NCBI RefSeq assembly: GCF_014839805.1
Contig: NC_051142.1
Location: 14,974,589-15,038,588, forward strand
Reading direction: 5' to 3'
DNA: 64,000 bases
Source of the DNA: Manduca sexta
Lineage: Eukaryota; Arthropoda; Insecta; Lepidoptera; Sphingidae
Of this stretch, positions 22,275-35,210 are shown piece by piece. The notes below the pieces were generated by a model. The model ran no database searches. It was not told the DNA's origin and saw only the letters and a program-made list of their open reading frames with translations. Positions within the stretch are counted from its first letter, which is position 1, and each line of letters starts with the position of its first letter. Position numbers and translations under genes: made by a program.

Positions 22275-25271
22275 TATTCATTTTTTTTTTTGTTTTCTGG
22301 GTGATTTCAGCAGCCAATAATCTTAGAATATTCGTAGAGATTTCATTTTTTGAAACATCGTCTATTATGAATGTGCTGATATGACTAAAGTGAATAATGC
22401 AAGACAAGACTGTTAACCCACATCAGTTTTTGCAAGATGTATTGATGATATATTTCAAATAAATAATGTAATTGTTCAATAAATAGATGTTTATTGAGGT
22501 GAACAAGATTATCCACTCTTTCCCTCATTAATCACCTACTCTTATGTGAAATCTGCTTGATGAAGTAACTCAAAAACTTTGAATATATACACCATCACTA
22601 CACCAAGAAAGCTGTAAAAGGAGTTGTACTCCTAAAAATCCACACAGGTTAAAATACACCAACTAATTCAACACACGTTTGAACGATGCTATGTTTTCAC
22701 AAAATCCGAGCCGCCTGAAATAATATTATGTTTTCATTTGAAACGGTACGTGGATGTGAGAATTAGTCAAATAAATAGTGAATACGCTCATCTTATGTAA
22801 CGTAGACTGAGTGTATCACAATTACAATATCTTTATAAGTATATTTAACCGAATATATAAATTACGGTGTGATAATAAGGGATCGTATCATATACATACC
22901 ACCTACATTTTTAAGAGGAGAAATAAAATTCACATAATTCTTTGTTAATGGTCATGGGAATAGAAACTTAACTATCACGTATCGAATGAGTACAAAAACC
23001 GCGCATTACGATACTTCAAATCATATCTTAGAAAAACGATTGCCGTCAGTGATAATAGTACAGCGAGATTTCCAGCAGTGTTGACCTTGTATTATTGGTA
23101 AATATTAATGTTAAAATCCATAATTGTGATGACATTAACAAGAAGGTATAACATGTTTTAACACTCCTATGTTTCTAAAGCAATCAAAACCAAAACATCT
23201 CTTCTGTTAGTACAACATCTTATAACATTAAAGAAACTCATACCTACCCCAACCTTATCATTACTAAATTATTTTTCATTCTATCAGTGACAGGTATATA
23301 TTTTTTCATATTTTCGTGCTAAAATGAGTTTGTATCGGAGCGTGGTACATTATTCTCGAACACGTATGAGAAATGGTGTAGTGATATTTTTCAAATTTTT
23401 GTATAATAAACAGCGACAGTCGCTTCTTCGGTCTTGTGGAGGCGTATGAGAGTTCTGAGCCGCAATGTTTTTATTTCGATTTTTAGTTCGCGCAACAGAT
23501 AATTTTTAACAAGATTTAAATGGAACTCTTTACTAGGGGTAAACATCAGACTGGCAGCTGATAATGAAAACGAAGTTTTTCTGCAAAAAAGTCTAAAAGC
23601 GTCACGTCACTTTGTAATGATATAAGAACATGATGAACTTAGTAGAAGAAGCACTCTAAAGGTAGAAGACCGATGTTGCCCCACGTTCGATTCTACTGCA
23701 AGCACCACTTATTTTTACATTCGTGTGTATTTGTAAGCAATAATGAGATCGCTCCAATCATGACATTTTAAATTCAATACTCCTCAAGCTTAGTAGTTAC
23801 AATTAACTGCCAGCAAATTACAGTACTGAAGTCTCTAGAGGTTTTAGCGTATACTATGTAACACCTAATTCGGTCACTAGCGAGTGTCCGAAGATGCACT
23901 TAAGCAAATTGCCTCCCTATTAACTCCCAATTTAATTACTACGCCTGAGTACGGAAACAAGGAGATTCCGACGAAATGGTATTCGGCCCGTCGTAAACTA
24001 GATTTAGGTTTGTTTTGTTTGTACTGAATATTAAATGTTTGTTGTGGTTGATAGAACTTTGTACGAGAAATTACCATGTACCATGTAGGCTGAGAAGCTA
24101 TTGCTGCTGCGGTTCCCACGGCTTATTTTATATATATGTAAGGAAGTAATAAACAGTGCTAATACCACCTATTAATTACAAGGAATTTTATGACACCGAA
24201 CTGCACCTTGAGATAATATGATTCCAAGTCTCATGAGGTATAATGTTTTTCCAATTTGTCTGATCTCTGTTGCTTTGCTCAAATAGATACAGCAACCTCA
24301 AAGACCTCTGGGATTATATACACGTATTAGCTAATCTATCCAATCGTAATTTACAATACAATGTACAATTCCACAATATACAGCAACAACAACCAATTAC
24401 GAATGTCGTTATAGATGATCTCAAAGGTCTGCCTATTGGCCCACACCGCCAGCCTTCAAGAATCGCACGGCATTTAAACTCACAGTTTCGATGTTCAATG
24501 GTTAAGTCGTTCCAACGTTCCTGCCGATAGACATCGCTGAACACAACCATTGATATGGGGAGATAGTAAAAATATAGTGAGTAATGAAAGTCTCAAATAT
24601 AATAAGAATAGAAACCTTTTTAGCTATCTACGGCACGTGAAAGATTTTTTTTGTCGAAATATAAGTAATTAAATACAATGAAAGATAAATAACAGTGTAG
24701 TTTTTCATCAGTCAAAGATTATTTCAAAATGGATTTAGTTATAGCGTTAATTTTTCCTAGTTTTATAATAGTAACGTCAATATATTCTGCAAGTATAAAA
24801 TTTTAAAATTATTTATTTAGGGAACCAACAGTATTCTTACATTAATATAAATGAACAACTCATAGCTTTTTGTACTTGATAACGACTTACTAAAACAAAT
24901 TGTAGAAATCAAAATACAATTCACAATAATAGTTTCAGAAGGCAATCGTAAGGTAACGTCACAACTTGTTCTGCTGCGTTACGTGAACTAAGCCAGAGTA
25001 CCTTCACAAATATTGCACGGGAAGTGGAAACGATAAATTCATAGCGAAGTGAAATAAAACGTTCGCTAGCGCGATCCGCTGTCTGCGTTTATGATATACT
25101 GGTCTACGTTACTTTTTGCTATTTTAACAGCATTTTTTATAGAAGATGTCAGATGAAGCGCTGTAAACGTACTTTTTAAGCTTGGCTTCCTTTTATCGAA
25201 TATTTTTTGGAATGGAACATTGTTTTCTTATCTTTTTTCCGGGGTCGTATTAGTGCGATTTTCATTCAGAC
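22275..25271. other. Non-coding, no supported gene
   Basis: About 3 kb of AT-rich DNA. The overlapping frames at 23877-24119 (minus) and 24270-24550 (both strands) include a glutamine run (CAGCAACAACAACC, about 24381) but no domain. No repeat was recognised. Confidence 0.45.
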
Positions 25272-25627
25272 TTTCATTATTCGTAAGCGGCGATAGCCTA
25301 GTTGGGTGTGGAACGGACTGCCAAGACGAATGTCCGTAGGTTCAAATCCTAAGGGCACACACCTCTGACTTTTCTAAAAAATCATGCGGGTATTCTTTGT
25401 GAATTTATCGTTCGCTTTAACGGTGAAAGAAAACATCGTGAGGAAACCTGTACATCTGAGAAGTTCTCTATAGGAATTTCGAAGGTGTGTGAAGTCACCA
25501 ATCCGCACTAGGCCAGCGTGGTGGACTAAGGCCTAACCCCTCTCAGTAGTAGAGGAGGCCCGTGCTCAGTAGTGGGCAAGTATATAATACAGGGCTGATA
25601 TTATTATTTATTATTATTTCATTATTC
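25272..25627 (+). mobile_element. tRNA-derived SINE family A, full length with 11-bp TSD
   Basis: The best plus-strand copy, element 25283-25616. It opens with AGCGGCGATAGCCTAGTTGG (A-box-like). GGTTCAAATCC (B-box) follows about 50 nt on, then a unique body, and it ends GGGCTGATATTATTATT. Target duplications TTTCATTATTC lie at 25272-25282 and 25617-25627. The tRNA-like head, non-tRNA body and short terminal repeats instead of poly(A) define the SINE type; the ATT-type tail suggests that a LINE with a simple-repeat 3' end supplies the enzyme. Confidence 0.92.
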
Positions 25628-27285
25628 TCGTTTTTTATTCAAAAGGACCTCTAGTAGAACTCTATTATAACATCAGGTGGTCCACCATGTTTCCTTGCTC
25701 TTATAGAAGAGATCAAACTATCACCTGATTGCTTATATACATGAACCCTTTACCTTCGAACATCGATCCGATATGACAAAGATAAACAATGCTCGTTTGG
25801 AAAGCATCATCTATTTATATGGTACCCTTCTAATCACCCCCCGCTGCTATACGAGAGCGGAACGGCACCTAATAAGGGCCCTTTATTAAAACGCGGACTT
25901 GAATAAATTATACTTCCTTGTTATATGCCTCTTTTAGAATATCATTCATTTATATACGTTTAAATATCTGGAATATATCATTGTACGATAAATAAATCTA
26001 GAATAATTATTATGTGTGCAACTTAATGCACATTTTTTGACATCATTATTGTCTTATTTTCAAACCATTAATATTTAAAATCCGTGAATTTTTCGAGCCG
26101 ATAAAACTGACGTAGATTTCCCATATGGAATATCTTGGCTGCTGAAATTGGAATTTATGCCAATATCTAGATAAGCCGTCTTTTTGGCAGCAAATTTGGA
26201 AGCGAGACGCTCTCGTAGTATACAATTGATCAAATAAAGAAGTCAAGAACTACAGTCAAAAATAGTCAAGAAGAGAACGAGGTAGAAGATTTTCATAACC
26301 TTAGTCTGGCGAAGTCTTATCTTTTCCTACAAGGACAGGATCATAGTCCCACATAAGACTAATCAAGCCCGATGAAAAGTGAGTACAATTTGCAATTATA
26401 CATTTTCATATACACCTACACACACGGGCTGACGTTAAAATATAATGTGAGGGATAGCATAGGCCGAAATCAGAACAAACATAATTAAGTCTACCTAATC
26501 AAAGCTTAATTATTACTGTCGAACCTAATTATCCTTAATAAGATAATTTGTTGATAAGTGGATAAGTAATAATAGGTAAACTTAACTCAACTTTGTGGCT
26601 ACCACTGTATAGTATATGGTGCAAATTCCACAATAAAACTATTTGTGGTAAATTACATTCCATGGTTAACCAGTATACGTCCAGCAAAGCAATTGCAAGG
26701 TCTTACAGACAACTTTAATTCTTTATTTTTTTCTACATGTCATTACTATTATTGATAATAGTTGTTCTAGTCAAATTCTTCATTACGTAATGCCTAGCCT
26801 ATTTGAAATTCTGTGACAGCGTTATTGACAAATTGCCTCCATACCAATCTAGCTCAGGTTAATGATATTAGCACGCTTTTTTGTCATCCAATCTAAATCA
26901 GAACTGGATTATTGGTTCACTTACAATTTTAGTATTAGCAAGTAATGTTACACCATTAACACATAGACACTCTTTTCTGGTTCGAGTCAACCCGAATTAA
27001 GTAAGCGCTTAACTTGACACTCAATTTTACATATGAATTACAAACATCGCGTTCTGAACCAGTTAAGTAATTGAAGAGTTAATATTTAATACTTTAATGG
27101 AAAGGAAAATGTTAAATCACAGAGCATTAGTATGGTATGTTGCTTCAGAATGAAGATTTCTATATAAATGTAAAAAGGGATTGATTAAATACTGAGTTAC
27201 AATTCTATTAAGTTTCTAAAAATTTTAATTCTGAAATAGGAACAAGTTTGAGTAAGTATCTCTGCTATTGATTTCTTTAAAAATC
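25628..27285. other. Non-coding, nothing recognised
   Basis: No gene or repeat assigned. Confidence 0.5.
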
Positions 27286-27475
27286 AAGTAAGGTCAGGGG
27301 CCCTATTCCCTATTATATTAATCGAAGGACAGCTTTGATGGCTGTATAGGTAAAAAGGATTTTATTGACTCTCTTATCTATACGGCTATCGAAGCTGTCC
27401 TTCGATTTAACGCCCGTAATTTCACAAAGACACATTCGCCCCTATAGCCGGAATAAGGCACCCTGGCCTTATCTT
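27286..27475. mobile_element. Foldback (hairpin) MITE, family E, copy 2
   Basis: Ends AAGTAAGGTCAGGGGCCC and GCACCCTGGCCTTATCTT are imperfect inverses, as are the internal TCGAAGGACAGCTTTGATGG and CTATCGAAGCTGTCCTTCGA. The left arm lacks roughly 45 nt that the right arm and copy 1 (12526-12748) keep (the GGGCG..TTACGGGCG part). The unit can form one long hairpin and has no coding capacity. Confidence 0.75.
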
Positions 27476-28739
27476 ATTTTTTTTTCAATTATCGATCATC
27501 GCCCAATACCATATATACCGCCACAAGAATTTTAAAGAAAATGTATCTGAAACTAAGTCTTCAGCCTCTAGAAATCTCACTTCACATACAAAACCGCACC
27601 TAAAACACTGGCATTTCACGCCCGTTTTCTTAGAAGAAGAGGGATCACCTCGTTCAAGTTTATATGTAGAGAAATATTTGTATCAGTTTTAATAAGTTAT
27701 TCAATCCTCCTTAGAATCGTATATTGGGTGACGGCTCAAATTTTATCCAATAATTGTAAAGTAAACTTGATACAATAATGATTAACATGCCCATGAAATG
27801 GGATATTATTACAAGGAAATTGGAAAATTCATAAGGTTATTTTAAGGCTAAGTCAATTTAAAAAATCAGACCATTATTTATGTCAATAAAAAGAAACAAG
27901 ACTCGTTGGAAACATCGAATCTGAAAAGCTTATTTAAATTTTCTAAAAAATGTGGTGACAAAAACAGCACGATTACATTTCAAGTAAAAATAAGATCAAA
28001 GTTAAGTTGAATAATTTGGTACAACAGAGAGCTCGCAGCAGCATCCCTGAGGTACCATACGATTACGGATCTTACAAAGAAAGCGAAACTCCAAAAAAGA
28101 TAAGACACAATAATCTGACCAAAAATCTTAATTAACTCAAATCCCAAGAAGATATAATCTCATTATAATTTTAAGAATAAGGATCGCCAGTCAAATTAGG
28201 GGAGGCAAAGGAAAAAGTTTCGTCATTAAATAATTTGAGAGGCTCGGGGTGGGAAGGCGGCAAAACACAAATTTACAGGTACCGGTGAGAATTCCAACAA
28301 TTATTCTAAATCAGATCTTATAAATGATGTAATAAAAGCTGCTGGAGTTCTTGTGGAAGGCAAAAACAAAGTTGGTACTGTTCATTAAACTAGCAAATTA
28401 AAAGCTAACGAACTATGCACGTGGTGGAAAGAAAGCGGTTTGGAAGGAGTTTGTTTGTACCTTGCGTTATTATCGAAGTTTATTTCAATAAGAACATTAG
28501 GATGCTGTTATAATATTAATTAAAGTAGGCAAATGGTTAATTATCCAATGATGATTATTAATCCAATCGTTGGATCGAGAACATTATCGCCTATGAAAAT
28601 CTATATAATTCATAAGAATTTATAGGTGTTTCGCCGATCTGTATAAGAAGCGTATTAACATTGAAAAAAGAGGAAATTTATTAAGTTTTCGATCATTAAG
28701 TGAAATAAATTAAGCGGTAAAAGCAAAACTTTACGCCGT
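27476..28739. other. Non-coding, nothing recognised
   Basis: A GC-richer patch lies around 28195-28290. No gene seen. Confidence 0.5.
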
Positions 28740-28900
28740 GTTGCTGGTGGTAGGATATATTTTATATCCGCCCAGAAAGCGAACACCGTACACAAGATGT
28801 TAAAACCCGCCATAGCGGCCCGAGTAAGTGTGTCGCGTACCGGTATATTAGTGTTGACTGTCGAGAGGTAATCACTTCATTCCACTTATCATCAGACGCA
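28740..28900 (+). repeat. Interspersed repeat D, inverted copy
   Basis: Shows the reverse-complement landmarks of family D (GGATATATTTTATATCCGCC, GTTAAAACCCGCCATAG, TGTTGACTGTCGAGAGGTAA). Diverged; it ends near the target duplication of the next SINE. Confidence 0.55.
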
Positions 28901-28914
28901 GTAGTTACTTTGCC

Positions 28915-29253
28915 GTGCACGTAATAATAATATCAGCCCTGTATTATATACTTGCCCACTGCTGAGCACGGGCCTCCTCTACTACTGAGAGGGATTAGGC
29001 CTTAGTCCACCACACTAGCCTAGTGCGGATTAGTAAACTTCACACACCTTCGAAATTCCTGTAGAGAACTTCTCAGATGTGCAGGTTTCCTCACGATGTT
29101 TTCCTTCACCGTTAAAGCGAACGATAAATTTACAATGAATATACACATGATTTTAGAAAAGTCAGAGGTGTGTGCCCTTGGGATTTGAACCTGCGGACAT
29201 TCGTCTCGGCAGTCCGTCCCACAACCAATTAGGCTATCGCCGCTGTGCACGTA
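28915..29253 (-). mobile_element. tRNA-derived SINE family A, full length with 9-bp TSD
   Basis: The element 28924-29244 begins on the minus strand with AGCGGCGATAGCCTAATTGG and ends in the TATTATTATT tail. Identical GTGCACGTA repeats flank it (28915-28923, 29245-29253). Confidence 0.9.
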
Positions 29254-29982
29254 TGAAATAATAATTTGTGTGACTAGCAGCACCTCGGTCAAGTTGACTC
29301 GTTCATATTCCAAACAACATCGTGTGTCTCCATGGTAAAGCCTTAAAACGATACAGAAATTAATTATAAAAACTTAATGAACAAAGTTATGAATTAATTA
29401 AAACCGCAAGCTTAGTTCGAGGTCTACGTAAGTATTTGATTACTGATAATTTTAAAATTTATTGCGTCTACATAATTATTAAGCCGTCAGAAATGTTGGT
29501 AATGGGACCATTAATATTGTTTTAATTAAACTTTAACTAGTAATAATTAATGCACATTATTGAGAAGCCATTAGGCAAACCATTGTTAACTTAGCGTGAT
29601 ATAGAATGTTATACAATGTGTCTCGCTTGTTGAGATTGTACTTGTATTACAATGGACATACGTTCATATAGTGTAATCGGCTTTCCGAACCAGGTTACAA
29701 AAATATTGATTACTTATGATAATTTTACCACAGAAATTTATGTCAACTTTAGTGAAATTATGAAAATCTTATAAAAATTAAACATTTTATTTAAATCAAT
29801 ATTGATAAGATAATGTACATCTAATATTAAAACAAGACATGTAAGGACATGTATCTGTAAGAATTAACGATTTTACTGATATACCCAGACTTTAAGCAAT
29901 TTATTTTGTAGATTACAGATTTATTTAATATCGCAGGAATCGAAACCATAGAAGAAACTACATATCGTGCGGCGCAGCGAAG
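29254..29982. other. Non-coding, nothing recognised
   Basis: AT-rich spacer. Confidence 0.5.
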
Positions 29983-30038
29983 ATTGTTAAAAACATATTC
30001 CTTTTATATGGTTATAAAAGGAATATGTTTTTAACAAT
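29983..30038. repeat. Perfect 25-bp inverted repeat with 6-nt loop
   Basis: Arms 29983-30007 (ATTGTTAAAAACATATTCC...) and 30014-30038 are exact complements around ATGGTT. There is no coding content. Confidence 0.95.
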
Positions 30039-30198
30039 GCAAGTATTAAAATAAAACTCTATTCGCGTAAGCATAAGAAAACATTATGCAGTGGCAACTA
30101 ACCACTTTAATTCTTAAAATAAACAAAATGATACACTACTTATTTCTTTTGCAAAGCAGCCATTTTGCAGGCAATGAAACTATAGTAGTAAAGCATAG

Positions 30199-31217
30199 TG
30201 AGACTTAATAATAATAATATCAGCCCTGTACTGTGTACTGTCCCACTGTTGGGCGCGGGCCTCCTCTATATATCATATCTTAATGAAATGTAATTTTTGA
30301 AAGACGACCACCCGATCATGTTGTGTTTGCCTGTTTAATATCACTATTTTTTTTTTCTCATGATTGAAAACTATGATTGTAAATGTAGGCGAATGCACGC
30401 TGTACGCCGTTATTTAAGTATGAATCTATGTTCTCTTTTATTTGCTATAGCTAATTTTATTTTATGCCGCTCCAGGTTTAGTCGATTGGATTTCATCTTA
30501 TCCCATGTTAACGGTGGTGTGCGTGCATTAGCTTATATAACTATTGTGACTATGTACAAGAAAGACTAGGAAAAAAAAATACAAAAGAAGTACTGAACAA
30601 TTGATGACAAAAAAGAAAGCCCGGAGTTTCTTTCTGCCTTTCTTCTTCGGGTAGTCATCACTTAGGTAGCTAGTGAAAGGCTGGTAGGTTAGCTAGGTTA
30701 GGGCTCATGTCCTCGCCGGTGAGGATCGCGACGCGTTACCCTTCTATTTCCCCCTACTTGCCAGCCCGAGCTGGTTACTTCGGTTTGTACCTTGTCTTTT
30801 GTATAAACTTTATCCCTAATTTAAAATCTCCATAGTTATATAAGTAATTTTAATAGTTGTATAGAAATAATAATTATTCTTATTCTTTGTTTAGACAGAC
30901 GTATCATAAGTGCAACTTTGTTCGCCTACGTGATAAATAAAGTATTTTATTTTATTTAAAAAGAGGAATTAGGCCTTAGTCCACCACGCTGGCCCAGTGC
31001 GGATTGGTAGACTTCACACACCCTCAAAAACTTCTATAGAGAATTTCTCAGGTATGCAGGTTACCACACGATATTTTTCTTCACCGTTAAAGCAAGCGAT
31101 AATTCACAAAGAATATACACATATTTTTTTTAGAAAAGTCAGAGGTGTGCGCGCCCTTGGGATTTGAACAGACCGTTCCACAACCAACTAGGCTATCGCC
31201 GCTTATGAGGCTTAATA
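30199..31217 (-). mobile_element. SINE family A split by a later insertion
   Basis: The tail part of the SINE lies at 30211-30270 and the remainder, through to the head (GGCTATCGCCGCT on the plus strand), at about 30962-31205. Flanking repeats TGAGACTTAATA (30199-30210) and TGAGGCTTAATA (31206-31217) differ at one base, so both pieces are one insertion. The part before the B-box is shortened relative to other copies. Confidence 0.88.
30270..30961 (+). mobile_element. LINE 3' end inserted in a SINE
   Basis: Non-SINE sequence interrupts the family A copy. It contains AAAGCCCGGAGTTTCTTTCTG and CTTTCTTCTTCGGG, then ends with a poly(A)-signal-like GATAAATAAAGTATTTTATT and a short TTTTATTTTATTT tail. 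Such an end is typical of jockey/CR1-like insect LINE 3' UTRs, so this is probably a 5'-truncated copy. The 69-codon open frame 30360-30569 has no RT or endonuclease motif. A duplication of the SINE target could not be identified. Confidence 0.65.
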
Positions 31218-31789
31218 TCTAATGACAAAGAAGAATAGCGAAACGTAGAGGCATACAAAACTTAGTTATTGAAATTTCTATACGGTATTACTCTGCCGTG
31301 CTAAGCGCAAAAGCGGTATGTCAGGAAAACCTTATTTCGAGATAATCGAAGTTTTGTAAAGATAGTTCTATAGTTTTGTGTGTAAAACTGAGATAGAGAA
31401 ACTCTTTGAAGATTTTTTAACAAGTTCTAAACAAGATACCCTTATTTAGGTAAGTTCATTTCATGGGTATTTCTTTGAGCCATCTGACGACATAAAAATC
31501 AATACCGCTATTGAGCTTAGCACAGCATTACTACTGTCTATATATTAGTGACGAAGGGTCCATATGACCCGACTCCTATCGGCTTCACTTTCGTAACTTA
31601 TATAAGAACTTATTATCATTAGAAATATCAGTAAACCACATTTATGCATATTAGTAGCTGTAATATGTTGTGTTAAGTTCCCTTTCAGAAATGTCTCCCT
31701 TCCCAATTGCTATGTATAGTCAGTCATATCTGTAAACATAATTATAATTACTTCTACTAATTATAAGAATGGTAGATCTTTCGTTTGCG
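31218..31789. other. Non-coding, nothing recognised
   Basis: Spacer between repeats; no gene seen. Confidence 0.5.
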
Positions 31790-32045
31790 AGGGTCTGTCA
31801 GGGAAGGTACCACTGTAATATCTATTTCCACCGCAAGCAGTAGGGTGTATGCACTGTTGTGTTCCGATTTCAAGGACATTGTGGTCAGAGTAATTAGTGG
31901 TCATTGTGAGACTTGGAGATCTTATATCTCCAGGTGACGTGCATAGTAAAGTGTGTCGTAATACTTGCTAATTCAAAGTTCTGTATGGTGTTACATTGCA
32001 TAAGGCAAGCGGTATGACCGTTTCGTCATTTAATATCCTTGGAAA
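31790..32045 (+). repeat. Interspersed repeat C, diverged plus copy
   Basis: Order of landmarks: GGTACCACTGTAATATCTATT, CCGCAAGCAGTAGGGTGTATG, TGTTGTGTTCCGATTTCAAGG, ACTTGCTAATTCAAAG, GCGGTATGACCGTTTCGTCAT. More diverged than the 47935 copy. Confidence 0.65.
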
Positions 32046-34644
32046 TCACTAAGAGTGAACTGCTCTATTTCGTCTATAAAAACATCTCATTACTATTACT
32101 GAAATTAACGATCCCGTCGTTTTCGATTTAAAGTTTGATGCATTTTTAAATCTTGAACACATCTGAACTGTCAAACTATAATGAAGTTAAATTGATCCAT
32201 TATCTGGGTGTAATGATGAGGTTATTGAAAGCGATTAGAGAGGTTGCTTTGAAGGTTAAACAATTTACTTGTTGCCGACTGGCTTAAAGTTTAAGGTCTT
32301 AAATTCGGTGGGCATTGATGGAGGAGTAGTTAGGGTCGATATTGGTTCGTTGGGTCGGTTAATAGTGTTCGTGGGTATAATTTTTGGACAAGTTTAAAAA
32401 ATAATTTTGGAAGTAGGTGCCATGATAGTTACTATAGCAACAGAGACATAGAATTAATAATTATATATTGAATGTAAAATGTACCATTTCCTCAAGTAAT
32501 GCACTTCATATGTCTTCTTTAACAAAATCCGTTTAGCAAGAAAGTCTGAGAATTTTCCTTTCCAAATATTTAAAGCCATTATTCTAAAAGATTATCCGCT
32601 AGGTATATTATTTTTAGATTAAGACGCTTGTGGATGGTTACACAAAAATAATTAGAATCACTTACTATCAGGACAGAGTATTATAAATTCCAGTAATAAA
32701 AAGATGCAGACCGTTTCTAAAAATCTCTTAGAGAAAATACAAAGCCTACAGACAATTAGCAGAAACAAGACAAAGACATTGCAAATTCAAATCACAAACC
32801 TTTGTACAATCCTTTCAAGGTAACTTCTAAAACAGATGACAAAAACGCGTTATTAAAATTATTATATGAAAATTTAACAAACCACGTCGCGAGCAGAGTG
32901 TTTGCCGGGCAAACTCCGGAATAATTAACAATTAGGTTATTTTAAACAGGCCTCCAAGTATTCAAAGGTTCGTGTCGCGCGCACGCCTCACGTCCGACAT
33001 GCCTTTGAGTTTTTTTTAGAACAAAAGAGCACGTTTACCTTCTTTTGCATCTTTTGGATGTGTGATATTTCAAGCGTTGAGGAAATTGCCTCCGTAGCTA
33101 AATATTAATGTTGAAAGAAATAAATTAATTTAAAAATCATTAATAATTCTTACTAGAAGTAAGATACGGGTATCCTGAAACGGAACTACGAAAGATTTTC
33201 GTTCTATACCCAAACTACAAACAAATTATCGTAAATTTATGAGGGAATCGAAATCACGACTTCTCGTTATACAATCAACGTCATGGAACTTGACCCCATG
33301 TGAAAAAAATAGTTATCCTAAACTTTTACGTTTACGTAAACAACAAAACTATAAACATATTCGTTTCATAACAAGAGCTGTAAATTTGGAAACGCAAACC
33401 TACACCCCGATATTGAGTCCTCGGCAAACTAAGTAGGTACACAGAAACCTAGAGCAAACCCTCGCAGCATCTTATCTGTATTATCAGAAATCTGTGTGTT
33501 TGCACAACGAAGCCGGTGCGTAAACATATCGGCACCAAGTTTCAGACAAACAAACCTATGGAAATTACGTTACTGATACACTTGTGAGCATTGTGGAGGC
33601 TACGTAAGTTGTAAACCAGATGTTACTTATTTAAATTTATAGTATTAATAAATTAAATAAACATTAATAAATTAACAAAATCAAATATTCAGCACAGGTT
33701 CTATAAGTTTAGAGAAATAAAAATTATAGGAGATCTATAGATTCTTGATGATCACATAGCCTATAACCACATACATACACAGTCGGACGATATGATTGTA
33801 CGCGTCCAATTTTAAAGGAGAATTAAACATTGATCCTAAACTCTGCATCGAAAGCACCGCATCATTTAAAATGTAATAATTAATAGGATCATAATAGCTT
33901 GATAGCGGGGTCCAGCTTTAGCCTCTTAGAATCCGAATTTGGAATTTATTCCAATTTTTTCTTCTTTGATAACGACAATGCGTGAGAAAATCAACCACGG
34001 AAGGTAGTTACTAATATCAAATTAATAATTATTACCCTTTCGCCATCTTATAATGGGATAGTGACTACCAAAATTCTGCGGCTTTTCAATTGTAATTACA
34101 TTGACATAAATTTTAATTGTGGTAATTAATAGGTTCTCCGAGTTTCGCCTGGATTGCGCTAGTTCAAATATTTCTCCACTTTAAATATTTAAGTAAAATT
34201 TTCCCCTGCTATTTAGTTAATGTTGATTTTTGCTTTGGTTAAATTTAAGTCAGCGTGAAGTGATTCAATAGTATTGCTATTATTTTTTATTTACCTCACA
34301 ATTTACTCTAAAGTAAAAGGAGTTTCAGGCCTCCAGTAATTACTAAGCGCATGCAATGTTAAGACTCAGTTCATTTATTTTTTTGGAATAGTGATAACAT
34401 GATGAGCTCAGTGTTTCAATTTCTAAAGTAGTCATGGTTTTATGAATGTTTTTTTTTTATTTTACTTGTTAGTAAAATTTGCTAGAAACCCAAAATGTAT
34501 TCACAAATTAAATTTTACAAGCTCTTATAACATTTTTACGATTAGGACTTTTTACTAATGAAATGTATCTTGGTTCATTTAAGTTACAGCATTCAGCAAT
34601 GGTATTTTTATTTCTAAGATATTTCTGGAATGTATTATAATAAT
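32046..34644. other. Non-coding, no supported gene
   Basis: About 2.6 kb of AT-rich DNA, including a 65-codon frame (33239-33436, plus) with no recognisable domain, and a CG-rich scrap near 32970-33000. Confidence 0.45.
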
Positions 34645-34958
34645 ATTTTTTTTTATTGCTTTAAATAACGAGACGAGCCTTGCCGTTAGCCTGATGGTAG
34701 AACCTCCCATAAACAGTAGAAATATCATCCAATACCTTTAGTATAATACTTTGTAAGTATTGTTTGGTATTCCACTGCGCTCGCCACCCTGAGACATGAG
34801 ATGCTAAGTCTTATTATATCTAGTAGTTACACTGGCTACAATTTGTTCTTGATACCGAACCCAACAGTGACTACTCACTGCTACTTGGTGGCAGAAATGA
34901 ACATTGCGTTGGTACCTACCAAAGCGGACTCACATGTGAGAGACCTACCATCAGTAAA
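34645..34958 (-). repeat. Interspersed repeat C, A-tailed
   Basis: T-run, then GACGAGCCTTGCCGTTAGCC, AAGTATTGTTTGGTATTCCAC, CCACCCTGAGACATGAGATG, GGCTACAATTTG, ending at CCATCAGTAAA. Near full length. Confidence 0.8.
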
Positions 34959-35094
34959 TAGTTCTAATATTATAAACAAACAATTATCCCAGCCATAATT
35001 CATATTCAATTTCTAAACCAGAAATGGCCGCGCAACGCGAAACTGTAACATTGTCGGAGCCATCATTCACAGCTGTTTAACTAATTATAGGAAC

Positions 35095-35210
35095 AAAGCG
35101 GACGGTGTCCGGGGCTGTCCGGAGGGTGTCCGTGTGACGTCAGTGATGATTTACGGGACGTCACGCCTGTCCGCCGTGGCTATCGCAATTACCAATGACG
35201 TCACGTATCA
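35095..35210. promoter_or_regulatory. CpG-rich patch with three CRE-like GACGTCA sites
   Basis: Within 75 bases lie TGACGTCA (35135-35142 region), GGGACGTCACG (about 35156-35165) and TGACGTCACG (35196-35205), after three GTCCGG-type repeats (GTGTCCGGGGCTGTCCGGAG). Such octamers bind CREB/ATF bZIP factors in animals. No transcription start or coding exon was found beside them, so function is unproven. Confidence 0.35.

Noticed and set aside
24270..24550. Glutamine-containing protein fragment
   Set aside because: Open frames exist on both strands over a CAA/CAG-rich run; low-complexity artefact.
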